This document shows positions 8,226-16,026 of a stretch of DNA of 64,000 nucleotides, in pieces. Positions within the stretch are counted from its first letter, which is position 1; each line of letters begins with the position of its first letter. A program made the translations under genes and the position numbers. The DNA comes from Kitasatospora indigofera. Lineage in GTDB: Bacteria; Actinomycetota; Actinomycetes; Streptomycetales; Streptomycetaceae. Where the stretch lies: the NCBI RefSeq assembly GCF_014655955.1, contig NZ_BNBO01000004.1, positions 124,001-188,000 on the forward strand, in the 5' to 3' direction. The notes under the pieces were generated by a model, which saw nothing but the letters and a program-made list of their open reading frames with translations, was not told the DNA's origin and searched no databases.

Positions 8226-8921
8226 ATGTCTTCTTCCTCCACGGCCACCCTCTCCGTCCCCTCCGCGACCCCGCACCTGCGCGCGGTCCGCGCCGTCCAG
8301 CCCCCGGCCGCCGAACGGTGGCACCCCGGCGCGGCCCAGCAGAACGGTCCGCAGCACGCGGTGCCGCAGCTGCCGCCGCAGGGCCTGCTCACCGCCCTGC
8401 CCGAGGGCGCCACGGTCGTCGCGACCGTTCCGCAGTCCGCGTTGCCGCAGGGCCTGCTGGCCCAGTACGGCGTCCAGTTCGGTGCGGCCGGCAGCCACCC
8501 GATGGTCGGCTACCTGGTGCTCGTCCCGGCCGAGGCGGCGCAGGCCGCTCCCGGCCTCGGGCTCCCGGCCGGTGCTCCGGCGGCCGCGCCCGCTCCCGTG
8601 CCGGACCCGGCGCAGCGTCCGGCCAAGCCGGCCGGACAGGGCATCACCGTCGACATCGAGCGCCGCAACGCCTACGTGGACGGCAAGTTGCTCGACCTCA
8701 CCTACCTGGAGTTCGAGCTGCTGGCGCACCTCACCGACCACCCCCAGCGGGTGCACACCCGCGACCACCTGGTCTCCGCCGTCTGGGGCTACGGCCACGT
8801 CGGCGACGGCCGGACGGTGGACGTGCACGTCGCCCGGCTGCGTCGCAAGCTCGGACCCGCCTACCGCGACAGCATCGTGACGGTCCGTCGGGTGGGCTAC
8901 AAGTACACGCCGGCGGCGTAG
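8226..8921 (+). CDS. Winged-helix (OmpR/PhoB C-terminal type) DNA-binding protein without a receiver domain
   Basis: A 231-residue protein. The C-terminal 90 residues form a PhoB-type winged helix: ITVDIERRNAYVDGKLLDL, then LTYLEFELLAHLTDHPQRVH, the recognition-helix region HLVSAVWGYG, and DGRTVDVHVARLRRKL ending VRRVGYKYTP. The first 140 residues are Pro/Ala-rich with a short conserved stretch (HPMVGYLVLVPAE) and contain no phospho-receiver Asp domain, so phosphorylation control is not expected. Such stand-alone winged-helix regulators are common in Streptomyces, but target genes cannot be named. The start ATG has no strong Shine-Dalgarno. A very strong hairpin ends the transcript directly after the stop. 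Confidence 0.85.
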   Translation: MSSSSTATLSVPSATPHLRAVRAVQPPAAERWHPGAAQQNGPQHAVPQLPPQGLLTALPEGATVVATVPQSALPQGLLAQYGVQFGAAGSHPMVGYLVLVPAEAAQAAPGLGLPAGAPAAAPAPVPDPAQRPAKPAGQGITVDIERRNAYVDGKLLDLTYLEFELLAHLTDHPQRVHTRDHLVSAVWGYGHVGDGRTVDVHVARLRRKLGPAYRDSIVTVRRVGYKYTPAA

Positions 8922-8930
8922 TTCCACGAC

Positions 8931-8982
8931 AGCGAGCGGGTTGACCCCCTCCCCCTCGGGGGCGGGGGTCAACCCGCTCGCT
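8931..8982. terminator. Strong bidirectional terminator between convergent genes
   Basis: An 18-bp perfect inverted repeat: AGCGAGCGGGTTGACCCC (8931-8948) and its complement at 8965-8982, with a 16-base loop. It lies nine bases after the winged-helix gene stop, and its right arm covers the stop codon and last codons of the convergent IclR gene, so that terminator arm is also coding. Confidence 0.85.
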
Positions 8983-9751
8983 GGTCCGGCGGCAGCAGGA
9001 GGACGGAGAGCGCGCTCGCGCAGGTCCTGGCGTGGCCGAGGAACCAGGGCAGCCGCTCGTCGGTGAGCCGCTCGGGGGTGGAGCGGACGGCCAGCGCGAA
9101 CCGGGCGTGGCCGGAGCGGTCCAGCACCGGCACGGCGACCGTCCGGACCCCGGCCGCGGACTCGCCGTCGTTGAGGGCGTGCCCGCTCTCCCGGACCAGG
9201 TCCAACTCCCGCAGCAGCAGCTCCGGTTCGGTGATGGTCCGGTCGGTGAACGGCTCCAGCGGGCCCGGCAGGCCGGCGTCCGCCTCGCCCGGGCGCGGCC
9301 AGGCCAGCAGGACCTTGCCGAGCGCCGTGGAGTGCAGCGGGCGGCGCAGTCCGAGGCCGGTGTCCGGCCGGACGGAGGCGCCGACCAGGATCACCGCGTG
9401 CGGGCCGCTGCGGATCGCCAGGTCGGCGGTGGCGCCGGTGCGCCGGGCGAGCAGGTCCAGCTCCGGGCCGGCCAGGTGCAGGCCCCGCTGGTGGAAGCTG
9501 AGTTGGCCCAGTTCGGCGACTGCGGGGCCGAGTCGGTAGCGGGCGGTCTGCTCGTCCTGGTCGAGGAACCCGGCGCCGACCAGGGTGCGGGCCAGGCGGT
9601 GCGCGGTGGAGACCGAGAGGCCGGTGCGGCGGGCCAGGTCGGAGGCGCTGAGGTCGGGGCCGTTGTCGTGGAAACAGTGCAGCAGTCCGAGGGCGCGCTG
9701 CACGGCCTGCGCGCCCGTGGGGGGACTCTGGACGCCGGCCGCCTCGGCCAT
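8969..9751 (-). CDS. IclR-family transcriptional regulator
   Basis: A 260-residue regulator. The N-terminal winged HTH is at about 14-75: AVQRALGLLHCFHDNGPDL, SASDLARRTGLSVSTAHRLA and YRLGPAVAELG. The IclR ligand-binding domain follows, with LRRPLHSTALGKVLLAW and GVRTVAVPVLDRSGHARFA as conserved blocks. The ATG at 9751 has CGAGGTG upstream. It is divergent from leader peptide 2 and the DszB-like sulfonate operon, with 277 bases between them, which makes that operon its most likely target; the effector might be an organosulfur compound. The target assignment is inferred from position only. Confidence 0.88.
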   Translation of the reverse strand: MAEAAGVQSPPTGAQAVQRALGLLHCFHDNGPDLSASDLARRTGLSVSTAHRLARTLVGAGFLDQDEQTARYRLGPAVAELGQLSFHQRGLHLAGPELDLLARRTGATADLAIRSGPHAVILVGASVRPDTGLGLRRPLHSTALGKVLLAWPRPGEADAGLPGPLEPFTDRTITEPELLLRELDLVRESGHALNDGESAAGVRTVAVPVLDRSGHARFALAVRSTPERLTDERLPWFLGHARTCASALSVLLLPPDQRAG

Positions 9752-9858
9752 GACACCTCGCGTTCTGTGCCGGACCCCTTTCGGGAGACCGGAGTTGATG
9801 CCGGATGGGCTGACGCTCCCAGACTATGACAGGCCGCCCTGCGGAATTGTGTCGCCGG

Positions 9859-9868
9859 CATTGCAATG
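9859..9868. promoter_or_regulatory. Short palindrome in the IclR / sulfonate-operon divergent region
   Basis: CATTGCAATG is a perfect 10-bp palindrome in an AT-richer patch (about 9840-9890) between the IclR gene and leader peptide 2. It is a reasonable candidate operator for the neighbouring IclR protein, but it stands alone, with no second copy found in the window. Confidence 0.3.
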
Positions 9869-10028
9869 ACATGGCTTTCATGAACAAGTGATCCCACGAT
9901 GTGGAAAAGCTTGCTTCCCGCTCGTCCGGCGTGGAACGCTCAGGGCACACCGCGGCGGACGCACCGCAGCGGCACCGCGCCGGCCCCGCCGCCGCGACCC
10001 CGACGCCCCAGCAGGAAGGAGCAGTGCC

Positions 10029-10091
10029 GTGACGACCCGCCGGTGCAGCGCCCTCCCCGCGATCCGCGTCCGCCGTACCTGTTGTCTCTGA
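10029..10091 (+). CDS. Cysteine-rich leader peptide 2
   Basis: A 20-residue ORF, GTG start, reading VTTRRCSALPAIRVRRTCCL, with a strong Shine-Dalgarno AGGAAGGAG just upstream. It ends in the same Cys-Cys-Leu-stop as leader peptide 1 (TGT TGT CTC TGA) and carries a further Cys codon at position 6. It precedes the sulfonate operon that begins with the DszB-like gene, and a hairpin follows 15 bases after its stop. The small size, Cys tail and location match the putative leader peptides of actinobacterial sulfur genes. Confidence 0.8.
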   Translation: MTTRRCSALPAIRVRRTCCL

Positions 10092-10106
10092 CAACCGTCT
10101 TTCACC

Positions 10107-10128
10107 GCAGGGCACTTGTCCGCCCTGC
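10107..10128 (+). promoter_or_regulatory. Possible attenuator hairpin behind leader peptide 2
   Basis: GCAGGGC (10107-10113) pairs perfectly with GCCCTGC (10122-10128) around an eight-base loop. The distance from the leader stop (15 bases) is nearly the same as for leader 1, which supports a shared layout. The mechanism is inferred. Confidence 0.45.
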
Positions 10129-10217
10129 CCGCCGCATCGGCACCCCCCGTACCGCTCGCAGCCGCGTGCCGCGCCGCCGCGTCCGCGCACCCCCTCCAGC
10201 CCAGGAAAGGCACCACC

Positions 10218-11225
10218 GTGCCCAGCCCCGCCCCGGACACCCTCTGGTTCACCCGCTGCCCCGTCCCCACCGCCACCGGCATCGCCGCCGACCGGGGCCG
10301 GCTGGCCGAGGAGTTCGCCGCCGACGGCATCGCGGTCCGCTCGCTGCAGGACGCCCCGCCCGAGGTCGCCGCCGACCACCACTTCACCCACGCACTCACC
10401 GGGCTGTTCCGCGAGGGCGGCAACGTCCCCGCCCTGTGGGCCCGTTCGCGTGGCGAGCGGACCCGGCTGATCGGCCTCACCTGGATCGAGGAGCGCCAGG
10501 TCGTGCTGGTCAGGGCCGGCAGCGGCGTCAGCGGCCCGTCCGCCCTGCGCGGACTGCGGCTTGCCGTCCCACACCATGGGATAGGCATCGACTTCTGGCG
10601 CGCGATGGCCCTGGCCGGCTTCGCCGGCGCCCTCTCACTCGCCGGCCTCACCCTGGCCGACGCCACGCTGGTGGAGGTCCCGGCCGGCGAGGCCGGCGGG
10701 CAGTGGTCCGCCGAACTCGCCGCGCTGCGGGACGGGACGGTGGACGCGGTGTACGTCAAGGGCGCCCTCGCGGTGGAGGCGGCCCGGCTGATCGGCGCCG
10801 AGGTGGCGGTCGAGCTGGACGCCGCGCCCGACCGGCGGGCCCGGGTGAACAACGGCACCCCGCGCCCCGTCACCGTCCACCAGCGGCTGCTCGACGAACA
10901 CCCCGACCTGGTCGTGCGCTTCCTCGCGGTGCTGCTCGAAGCCGCCGACTGGGCCGCGGAGAGCCCCGCCGAGGTGGCCCGGATCCTCCAGGCCGAGACC
11001 GGCGCCGGGGCCGAGGGCGTGGCCGGCGCGTACGCCGAGGGCGGCCACCGCACCCTGCACCTCGACCTCTCCGAGGAGCGGCTCGGCCTGCTCGCCCAGC
11101 AGGAGCGCTTCCTGCACGGCCAGGGCTTCCTGGACGCCCCGGTCGACATCCGGGCCTGGACCGACCCGGAACCCCTCCGCGCGGCCCGCGCCCTGCGCGA
11201 CCGCCGCCGCTCCACCTCCCGCTGA
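10218..11225 (+). CDS. DszB-like sulfinate desulfinase (binding-protein-fold enzyme)
   Basis: A 335-residue cytosolic protein with the fold of ABC substrate-binding proteins but no signal peptide. It aligns by eye with DszB, the 2'-hydroxybiphenyl-2-sulfinate desulfinase of Rhodococcus. DszB's NCPVPNA (Cys27) corresponds to RCPVPTA (Cys14), HFTYD (His60) to HFTHA (His55), and the Arg70-x-Gly-Gly motif to REGG (Arg65). The His-Arg spacing of ten residues is identical, and the following RTRLIGLT matches DszB's RTRLLGIT. The proposed nucleophile is the only Cys in the protein. GTG 10218 is chosen because AGGAAAGG precedes it; a longer in-frame start at 10116 would fall on the attenuator hairpin and add a second Cys. 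The gene heads a transporter and monooxygenase operon, so it probably releases sulfite from an imported sulfinate. The real substrate is unknown, and a binding role remains possible. Confidence 0.72.
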   Translation: MPSPAPDTLWFTRCPVPTATGIAADRGRLAEEFAADGIAVRSLQDAPPEVAADHHFTHALTGLFREGGNVPALWARSRGERTRLIGLTWIEERQVVLVRAGSGVSGPSALRGLRLAVPHHGIGIDFWRAMALAGFAGALSLAGLTLADATLVEVPAGEAGGQWSAELAALRDGTVDAVYVKGALAVEAARLIGAEVAVELDAAPDRRARVNNGTPRPVTVHQRLLDEHPDLVVRFLAVLLEAADWAAESPAEVARILQAETGAGAEGVAGAYAEGGHRTLHLDLSEERLGLLAQQERFLHGQGFLDAPVDIRAWTDPEPLRAARALRDRRRSTSR

Positions 11226-11249
11226 CGCCCGATCAGGAGAAACCGCACC

Positions 11250-12272
11250 ATGAAGACCCCCCGTACCGTCCTCGCCGCCACCGTCCTGCTGGCCGTCGCC
11301 CCGCTCGCCGCCTGCGGCTCCTCCGCCGGGAGCGCCAAGGCCTCGGCCGACGGCAACGCCCCGGCCGACGTGGTGCTGCGGCTGCCCGACCCGGGCAACT
11401 CCGGCTTCCTGGCCCTCGGCAAGAAGGACGGCTCGCTGGACAGAGCCCTGGCCGCCGTCCATGCCAAGGTCGCCTGGACCGGCAGCGCGGGCCCGTTCGC
11501 GCCCGCCGCCCAGGCGCTCTCCGCCGACCAGCTCGACATCGCCCAGGGCTCGATCACCTCCGCGGTGGCCGCGCTCGGCCAGAAGCCCGGGTTCAAGCTG
11601 TTCGCCCAGACCGCCCCCGACGCCGTCGGCGAGGGGATCCTGGTGAAGAACGGCTCGCCGATCAAGAGCGTGCAGGACCTGGCCGGCAAGAAGGTCGCCG
11701 TCTCGCAGGGCGGCACCAGCGAGTACCTGCTGCTGAAGGCCCTGGAGAAGAACGGCATCCCGGCGGACAAGGTGGAGCGGGTCTACCTGCGCGCCGACCA
11801 GACCGCCGGGGTGTTCAACTCCGGCCAGGTGGACGCCTGGGCGACCTGGAACACCTTCTCCACCCCCGAGATCGCCAACGCCGGCGCCCACTTCCTGGTC
11901 AACGGCCAGGAGGTCGGCTCGGACAACTACGCGGTCTGGGCGGTCCGCAACGGCTTCGCCGACAAGTACCCCGCCGTCGTCGGCGCCTTCTACGGCTACC
12001 TGCACGAGAACGGCCTGAAGGAGAAGGCCGACCCGGCCGCGTACCTCAACGTGGTCACCGACTCCGGCCCGACCGCCGTCACCCCGGCCGAGCGGGAGGT
12101 CGCGATCAACGTGACCAGGGCGGGGGCGACCGCCGACGTGATCAGCGACGCGGACCTCGTCCGGTTCGGCACCGTCGCACAGTTCTTCGCCGACCAGAAG
12201 GTCACCAAGTCGCTGATCGACGTGAAGCCGTACGTGCTCGACGTCGGCAAGCTCCCCGGCGGCGGCAAGTGA
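11250..12272 (+). CDS. ssuA: Sulfonate-type ABC transporter substrate-binding lipoprotein
   Basis: A 340-residue secreted binding protein of the SsuA/TauA/NrtA family. Its signal peptide ends in the lipobox LAAC (Cys 22). Family segments include VVLRLPDPGNSGFLALGKKD, the LDIAQGS loop, GEGILVKNGSPIKSVQDLAG, KVAVSQGGTSEYLLLKALEK, VDAWATWN and GSDNYAVWAVRNGFADKYP. It contains one Met (start) and one Cys (lipidated). It follows the DszB-like gene after 24 bases, with AGGAG upstream of its ATG, and overlaps the permease gene (GTGA). The gene order binding protein, permease, ATPase, monooxygenase is that of an alkanesulfonate (Ssu) system, but whether the ligand is a sulfonate, a sulfate ester or an aromatic sulfinate cannot be told. 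The symbol is by analogy. Confidence 0.88.
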   Translation: MKTPRTVLAATVLLAVAPLAACGSSAGSAKASADGNAPADVVLRLPDPGNSGFLALGKKDGSLDRALAAVHAKVAWTGSAGPFAPAAQALSADQLDIAQGSITSAVAALGQKPGFKLFAQTAPDAVGEGILVKNGSPIKSVQDLAGKKVAVSQGGTSEYLLLKALEKNGIPADKVERVYLRADQTAGVFNSGQVDAWATWNTFSTPEIANAGAHFLVNGQEVGSDNYAVWAVRNGFADKYPAVVGAFYGYLHENGLKEKADPAAYLNVVTDSGPTAVTPAEREVAINVTRAGATADVISDADLVRFGTVAQFFADQKVTKSLIDVKPYVLDVGKLPGGGK

Positions 12273-13174
12273 CCGCCCCCGCCGCCCCCGTCGCCCCCGC
12301 ACCCGCGCGGACCACCGTGACCGCCCCCGACACCGACACCGCCCCCGACACCGCCGCCGCGCTGGCCGCCGGCCTGGTCGCCCCGCGGACCAGGCTGCCC
12401 GCGCCCCGCCCCCGCCACCTCGCCCTGGTCCTGCGCACCCTCGGCCCGCTCGCCCTGCTGGGCACCTGGGCCCTCGCCTCCGCCACCGGCGCCCTCACCC
12501 AGGACGTACTGGCCTCGCCCGGCCAGGTGGTCGGGGCGCTGGACGAGATCTGGCGCAACGGCCAGCTCACCGACGCGCTCGGCGTCTCGCTGACCCGGGC
12601 CGGCCTCGGCCTGCTGTTCGGCGCCGGCGCCGGCCTGGTGCTGGGGGTCGTCACCGGCTTCTTCCGGCTCGGCGAGGAGCTGCTCGACTCGGCCGTCCAG
12701 GTGCTGCGGACGGTGCCCTTCCTGGCCCTGGTCCCGCTGTTCATGGTCTGGTTCGGCATCACCGAGACCGCGAAGGTCGCCCTGATCGCGGTCGCCACCA
12801 GCTTCCCGATGTACGTGTCCACCTCCGGCGGCGTCCGGAACACCGACCGCAAGCTGATCGAGGCGGTCCGCAGCTTCGGCCTCGGCCGCTGGGCGATCGT
12901 GCGGACGGTGGTGCTCCCGGGCGCGCTGCCCGCCCTGCTGTCCGGCCTGCGGCTGTCCATGACGCTCAGCGTGATCGCGCTGATCGCCGCCGAGGAGATC
13001 AACTCCACCGAGGGCATCGGCTACCTGATGGCGCAGGCCCAGAACTTCTCCCGTACCGACATCCTCGCGGTCTGCATCCTGATCTACGGCGTGCTCGGCC
13101 TGCTGGCCGACGGTGTCGTGCGGGTGCTGGAGCGGGTGCTGATGCCCTGGCGGGCGCAAGGAGCGACCCGATGA
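12269..13174 (+). CDS. ssuC: Sulfonate-type ABC transporter permease
   Basis: A 301-residue inner-membrane permease. A Pro/Ala-rich cytoplasmic N-terminus of about 50 residues precedes six predicted membrane helices, beginning at LVLRTLGPLALLGTWALA. The binding-protein-dependent permease signature (EAA loop) is at about residues 190-215, within EAVRSFGLGRWAIVRTVVLP, followed by GALPALLSGLRLSMTLSVIA. This arrangement matches SsuC/TauC. The GTG start overlaps the lipoprotein stop (GTGA), and its stop overlaps the ATPase start (ATGA), so the three transporter subunits are translationally coupled. It holds a single Cys but about six Met, so it is the least sulfur-poor protein of the operon. Confidence 0.9.
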   Translation: MTAPAAPVAPAPARTTVTAPDTDTAPDTAAALAAGLVAPRTRLPAPRPRHLALVLRTLGPLALLGTWALASATGALTQDVLASPGQVVGALDEIWRNGQLTDALGVSLTRAGLGLLFGAGAGLVLGVVTGFFRLGEELLDSAVQVLRTVPFLALVPLFMVWFGITETAKVALIAVATSFPMYVSTSGGVRNTDRKLIEAVRSFGLGRWAIVRTVVLPGALPALLSGLRLSMTLSVIALIAAEEINSTEGIGYLMAQAQNFSRTDILAVCILIYGVLGLLADGVVRVLERVLMPWRAQGATR

Positions 13175-13929
13175 GCCGTCCGACCACCCCCGGCCCCGGC
13201 GCCGGCCCCGGCGCCACCCCCGCCGTCCACCTGCGCGGCCTGCGCCGCACCTTCGGCACCCGGCACGTGCTGGACGGCGTCGACCTGGACATCGCCCGCG
13301 GCGAGTTCGTCGCGCTGCTCGGCGCCAGCGGCACCGGCAAGACCACGCTGCTGCGGATCCTCGGCGGGCTGGACCGTGCCGACGCCGGCACCGTGCTCGT
13401 CCCGCCGGTCCGCACCGTGGTCTTCCAGGAGCCGCGCCTGGTGCCCTCGCAGCGGGTGCTCGCCAACGTCACCCTCGGCCTGCCGCGCGGCGCCGCCTCC
13501 CGGGAGACCGGGGTGCGGGCGCTGGCCGAGGTCGGGCTGGACCGGCACGCCGACGCCTGGCCGGCCACCCTCTCCGGCGGCGAGGCCCAGCGGGTCGCGC
13601 TGGCCCGGGCGCTCGTCCGCGAGCCGCAGCTGCTGCTGCTGGACGAACCGTTCGCCGCCCTGGACGCGCTGACCCGGCTGCGGATGCAGGACCTGGTCGG
13701 GGAGCTGGTCCGCAAGCACCGCCCGGCGGTGCTGCTGGTCACCCACGACGTGGAGGAGGCGATCCGGCTCGCCGACCGGGTCGCGGTGCTCCGCGACGGC
13801 GCGCTCGTCACCGACGAGACCGTCGAGGTGGCCCGGCCGCGCGACTCCGCGGACCCGGCCTTCGCCGCCCTGCGCCGCCGCCTCCTCGCGGACCTCGGTG
13901 TGACGCTGCCCGAGCCCGCGGGCGTCTGA
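13171..13929 (+). CDS. ssuB: Sulfonate-type ABC transporter ATP-binding protein
   Basis: A 252-residue ABC ATPase. Walker A GASGTGKTT is at residues 51-59, the Q loop VFQEPRLVPSQ near 88-98, the signature LSGGEAQRVALARAL starting at 134, Walker B LLLLDEPFAALDALTR near 154-169, and the switch His in LLVTHDVEEAI near 192. The Q-loop EPRL and the length are those of SsuB/TauB-type subunits. It has no Cys and only two Met. Its ATG overlaps the permease stop. A 111-base gap with no other gene separates it from the next operon member. Confidence 0.92.
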   Translation: MSRPTTPGPGAGPGATPAVHLRGLRRTFGTRHVLDGVDLDIARGEFVALLGASGTGKTTLLRILGGLDRADAGTVLVPPVRTVVFQEPRLVPSQRVLANVTLGLPRGAASRETGVRALAEVGLDRHADAWPATLSGGEAQRVALARALVREPQLLLLDEPFAALDALTRLRMQDLVGELVRKHRPAVLLVTHDVEEAIRLADRVAVLRDGALVTDETVEVARPRDSADPAFAALRRRLLADLGVTLPEPAGV

Positions 13930-14040
13930 GCCCGGCCACCGTCCGAGCCCCGTTCCCGCTCCCGTCCGTACCCCGTCGTCGTCGAGCCCCCGCCGTCGCC
14001 GTCCGTACCCCGCCCCCGTACCGAACCCGGAGTGATCCCC

Positions 14041-14946
14041 ATGACCGTCACCATCGGTGTCCACAGCAGCAACCCGTCCCTCTACTACCTCGCCCGCCTG
14101 GACTTCCTCGCCGAGGAGCTGGCCCCGCTCGGCGAGAGCGGTGAGTTCCACCACTACACGGACGGCACCCGGACCGGCGCCCTGCTCGCCGACGGCACCA
14201 TCGACCTCGGCGGCACCGGCTCCACCCCGCCGGTCACCGCCCAGGCGGCCGGCCACGACCTGGTCTACACGGCGGTCTCGGCGCCGCGCCCCGACCACGG
14301 CGCGCTGCTCGTCCTGGCCGACGGCCCGGTCACCGGCATCACCGGGCTCAAGGGCGGCACCGTCGTCCTCGGCATCGGCTCCTGGCAGACCCACCTGCTC
14401 GCGAAGGCGCTGCACGCCGAAGGCCTGTCCTACGCCGAGGACGTCCGGCCGGTCCGCCCGGCCCCCGGCTCCGACCCGGCCGCGCAGCTGCGGGCCGGCG
14501 AGATCGCCGGCTGGATCGCCCAGGGCGCCGAGCTGGCCGCCGCGCTGCGGACCGGCGAGTTCCGCGTCCTGGTCCGCACCGGCGACGTGATCACCGACCG
14601 CTCGGTGTTCTTCGCCCGCCGCGACTTCGCCGAGGGCCGGCCCGAGGTGGTCGCCGCGATCACCGCCGCGCTGGCCCGCGCCGACGCCTGGGTGGCGGCC
14701 AACCCCGCCGAGGCGGCCGCGATCGCCGCCGCCGACCTCGGGGGCAGCACCGAGGACTGGCGGACCGCCCTGACCGCACTGCCGTGGCGCCTGGAGCCGG
14801 CCACCGCCGCGTTCGTCGCCGAGCAGCAGGAGGCCGCCGACATCTTCCACGGCGTCGGCTTCATCGACCGGACGATCACCGTCGCGGACGCCCATCTCCC
14901 GGCCCTGGAGGCCCCCGTGGCCGCCGCACTGGCGAAGGCGGTCTGA
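14041..14946 (+). CDS. Cytosolic substrate-binding-protein-fold protein, cysteine-free
   Basis: A 301-residue protein related to NrtA/SsuA binding proteins: IGVHSSNPSLYYLARLDFLA at the N-terminus, DGTIDLGGTGSTPPVTAQAA, then GGTVVLGIGSWQTHLLAKAL, GEIAGWIAQGAELAAAL and a C-terminal EVVAAITAALARADAW helix. It has no signal peptide or lipobox, so it stays in the cytosol, and it contains no Cys, so the DszB mechanism is excluded. The ATG at 14041 has GGAG eight bases upstream; a GTG nine bases earlier overlaps that site. It lies three bases before the SsuD-like monooxygenase gene, which suggests joint action, for example substrate or flavin-product handling, or an unrecognised enzyme. The function is unknown; existing families would call it an ABC substrate-binding protein. 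Confidence 0.7.
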   Translation: MTVTIGVHSSNPSLYYLARLDFLAEELAPLGESGEFHHYTDGTRTGALLADGTIDLGGTGSTPPVTAQAAGHDLVYTAVSAPRPDHGALLVLADGPVTGITGLKGGTVVLGIGSWQTHLLAKALHAEGLSYAEDVRPVRPAPGSDPAAQLRAGEIAGWIAQGAELAAALRTGEFRVLVRTGDVITDRSVFFARRDFAEGRPEVVAAITAALARADAWVAANPAEAAAIAAADLGGSTEDWRTALTALPWRLEPATAAFVAEQQEAADIFHGVGFIDRTITVADAHLPALEAPVAAALAKAV

Positions 14947-14949
14947 CCG

Positions 14950-16026
14950 ATGGCCTCCGAAGTCCTCTGGTACATCATCCCGCGCGAGGGCCACTACCCC
15001 TGGGAGCCGGCCGGCCGCCGCCCGGTCGACCTCGGCTACCTCCAGCAGCTCGCCGGCACCGTCGACCGGCTGGGGTACACCGGCGCCCTGCTCGCCACCG
15101 ACCTGTACGACGTCTGGACGCTCGGCAGCGCGCTGGCCGCCGCGACCAGCACCGGTTTCAAGCCGCTGCTCGCCGTCCACCCGGGCCTGGTCGCGCCCAC
15201 CCTGCTGGCGAAGATGGCGCTGAGCTTCGACCACCTGCACGGCGGCCGGCTGCGGTTCAACGTGGTGAACGGCTCCACCGAGCAGCTGCGCGAGTACGGC
15301 CTGCACGTCGAGCACGACGACCGCTACCGGCTCAGCGCCGAGTACTGGTCGATCGTCAAGCGCCTCACCGCCGGCGAGGTCTTCGACCACAAGGGCGAGT
15401 TCTACGACCTGAAGAACGCCGGCGCGAGCCTGCGCGAACTCGCCCCCGTCCAGCCCGGCGGCATCCCGCTCTGGTTCGGCGGCAGCTCGCCGGCCGGCAT
15501 CGAGATGGCCGCCGAGCACGTGGACGTGTACCTCACCTGGGGCGAACCGCCGCACCTGCTCAAGGAGAAGCTGGAGAAGGTCCGCGAGCGCGCCGCCGCG
15601 CACGGCCGGACCCTGCGGATCGGCCTGCGCCTGCACCTGATCGTCCGGGACACCGAGGACCAGGCCTGGGCGGCCGCCGACCGGCTGCTCGACGTGACCA
15701 GCCAGGCCACCTACGCCCGGCAGCTCGGCAACCGGGACGGCGAGGACGGCGTGGGCTGGCAGCGCCAGTTCCGCCAGCACGGCGGCAAGGTCCCGGCGCG
15801 GGCGAGGGAGCTGGAGACCCACCCCAACCTCTGGCCGGGCATGAGCCTGTTCCGTCCGGGCCCCGGCACGGCCGTGGTCGGCAGCACCGCGCAGGTGGTG
15901 GAGCGCCTCCAGGAGTTCGAGTCGCTCGGCGTCGACACCTTCATCCTCTCCGGCAACCCGCTGCTGGAGGAGGCCCACCGGGTCGCCGAGACCGTCCTGC
16001 CCGCGCTCGGGATCAACCGGCGGTGA
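14950..16026 (+). CDS. SsuD-like FMNH2-dependent alkanesulfonate monooxygenase
   Basis: A 358-residue luciferase-like (LLM) TIM-barrel monooxygenase, closely following E. coli SsuD in order. It shows GHYPW..RPVDLGYLQQLAGTVDRLGYTG, then HLHGGRLRFNVVNGS, DDRYRLSAEYW, PLWFGGSSPAGIEMAAEHVD, the block VYLTWGEPPHLLKEKLEKV, HGRTLRIGLRLHLIVRDT and NLWPGMSLFRPGPGTAVVG. SsuD splits C-S bonds of alkanesulfonates to an aldehyde and sulfite. The active-site Cys54 of E. coli SsuD falls in a segment that here reads LATDLYDVW, with no Cys; the whole protein is Cys-free. Substrate range may therefore differ. A reduced-flavin supplier is not in the operon; the FMN reductase at 31750 is far away. It is the last gene of the sulfonate operon. 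Confidence 0.85.
   Translation: MASEVLWYIIPREGHYPWEPAGRRPVDLGYLQQLAGTVDRLGYTGALLATDLYDVWTLGSALAAATSTGFKPLLAVHPGLVAPTLLAKMALSFDHLHGGRLRFNVVNGSTEQLREYGLHVEHDDRYRLSAEYWSIVKRLTAGEVFDHKGEFYDLKNAGASLRELAPVQPGGIPLWFGGSSPAGIEMAAEHVDVYLTWGEPPHLLKEKLEKVRERAAAHGRTLRIGLRLHLIVRDTEDQAWAAADRLLDVTSQATYARQLGNRDGEDGVGWQRQFRQHGGKVPARARELETHPNLWPGMSLFRPGPGTAVVGSTAQVVERLQEFESLGVDTFILSGNPLLEEAHRVAETVLPALGINRR

Noticed and set aside
10116..10217. A longer N-terminus for the DszB-like protein starting at 10116
   Set aside because: The extension is Ala-rich, begins inside the attenuator hairpin and lacks a ribosome-binding site, whereas GTG 10218 has a good one and keeps the family N-terminus.
13084..15978. A 964-codon minus-strand frame across the sulfonate operon
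   Set aside because: It has no recognisable motif and overlaps three well-supported plus-strand genes.
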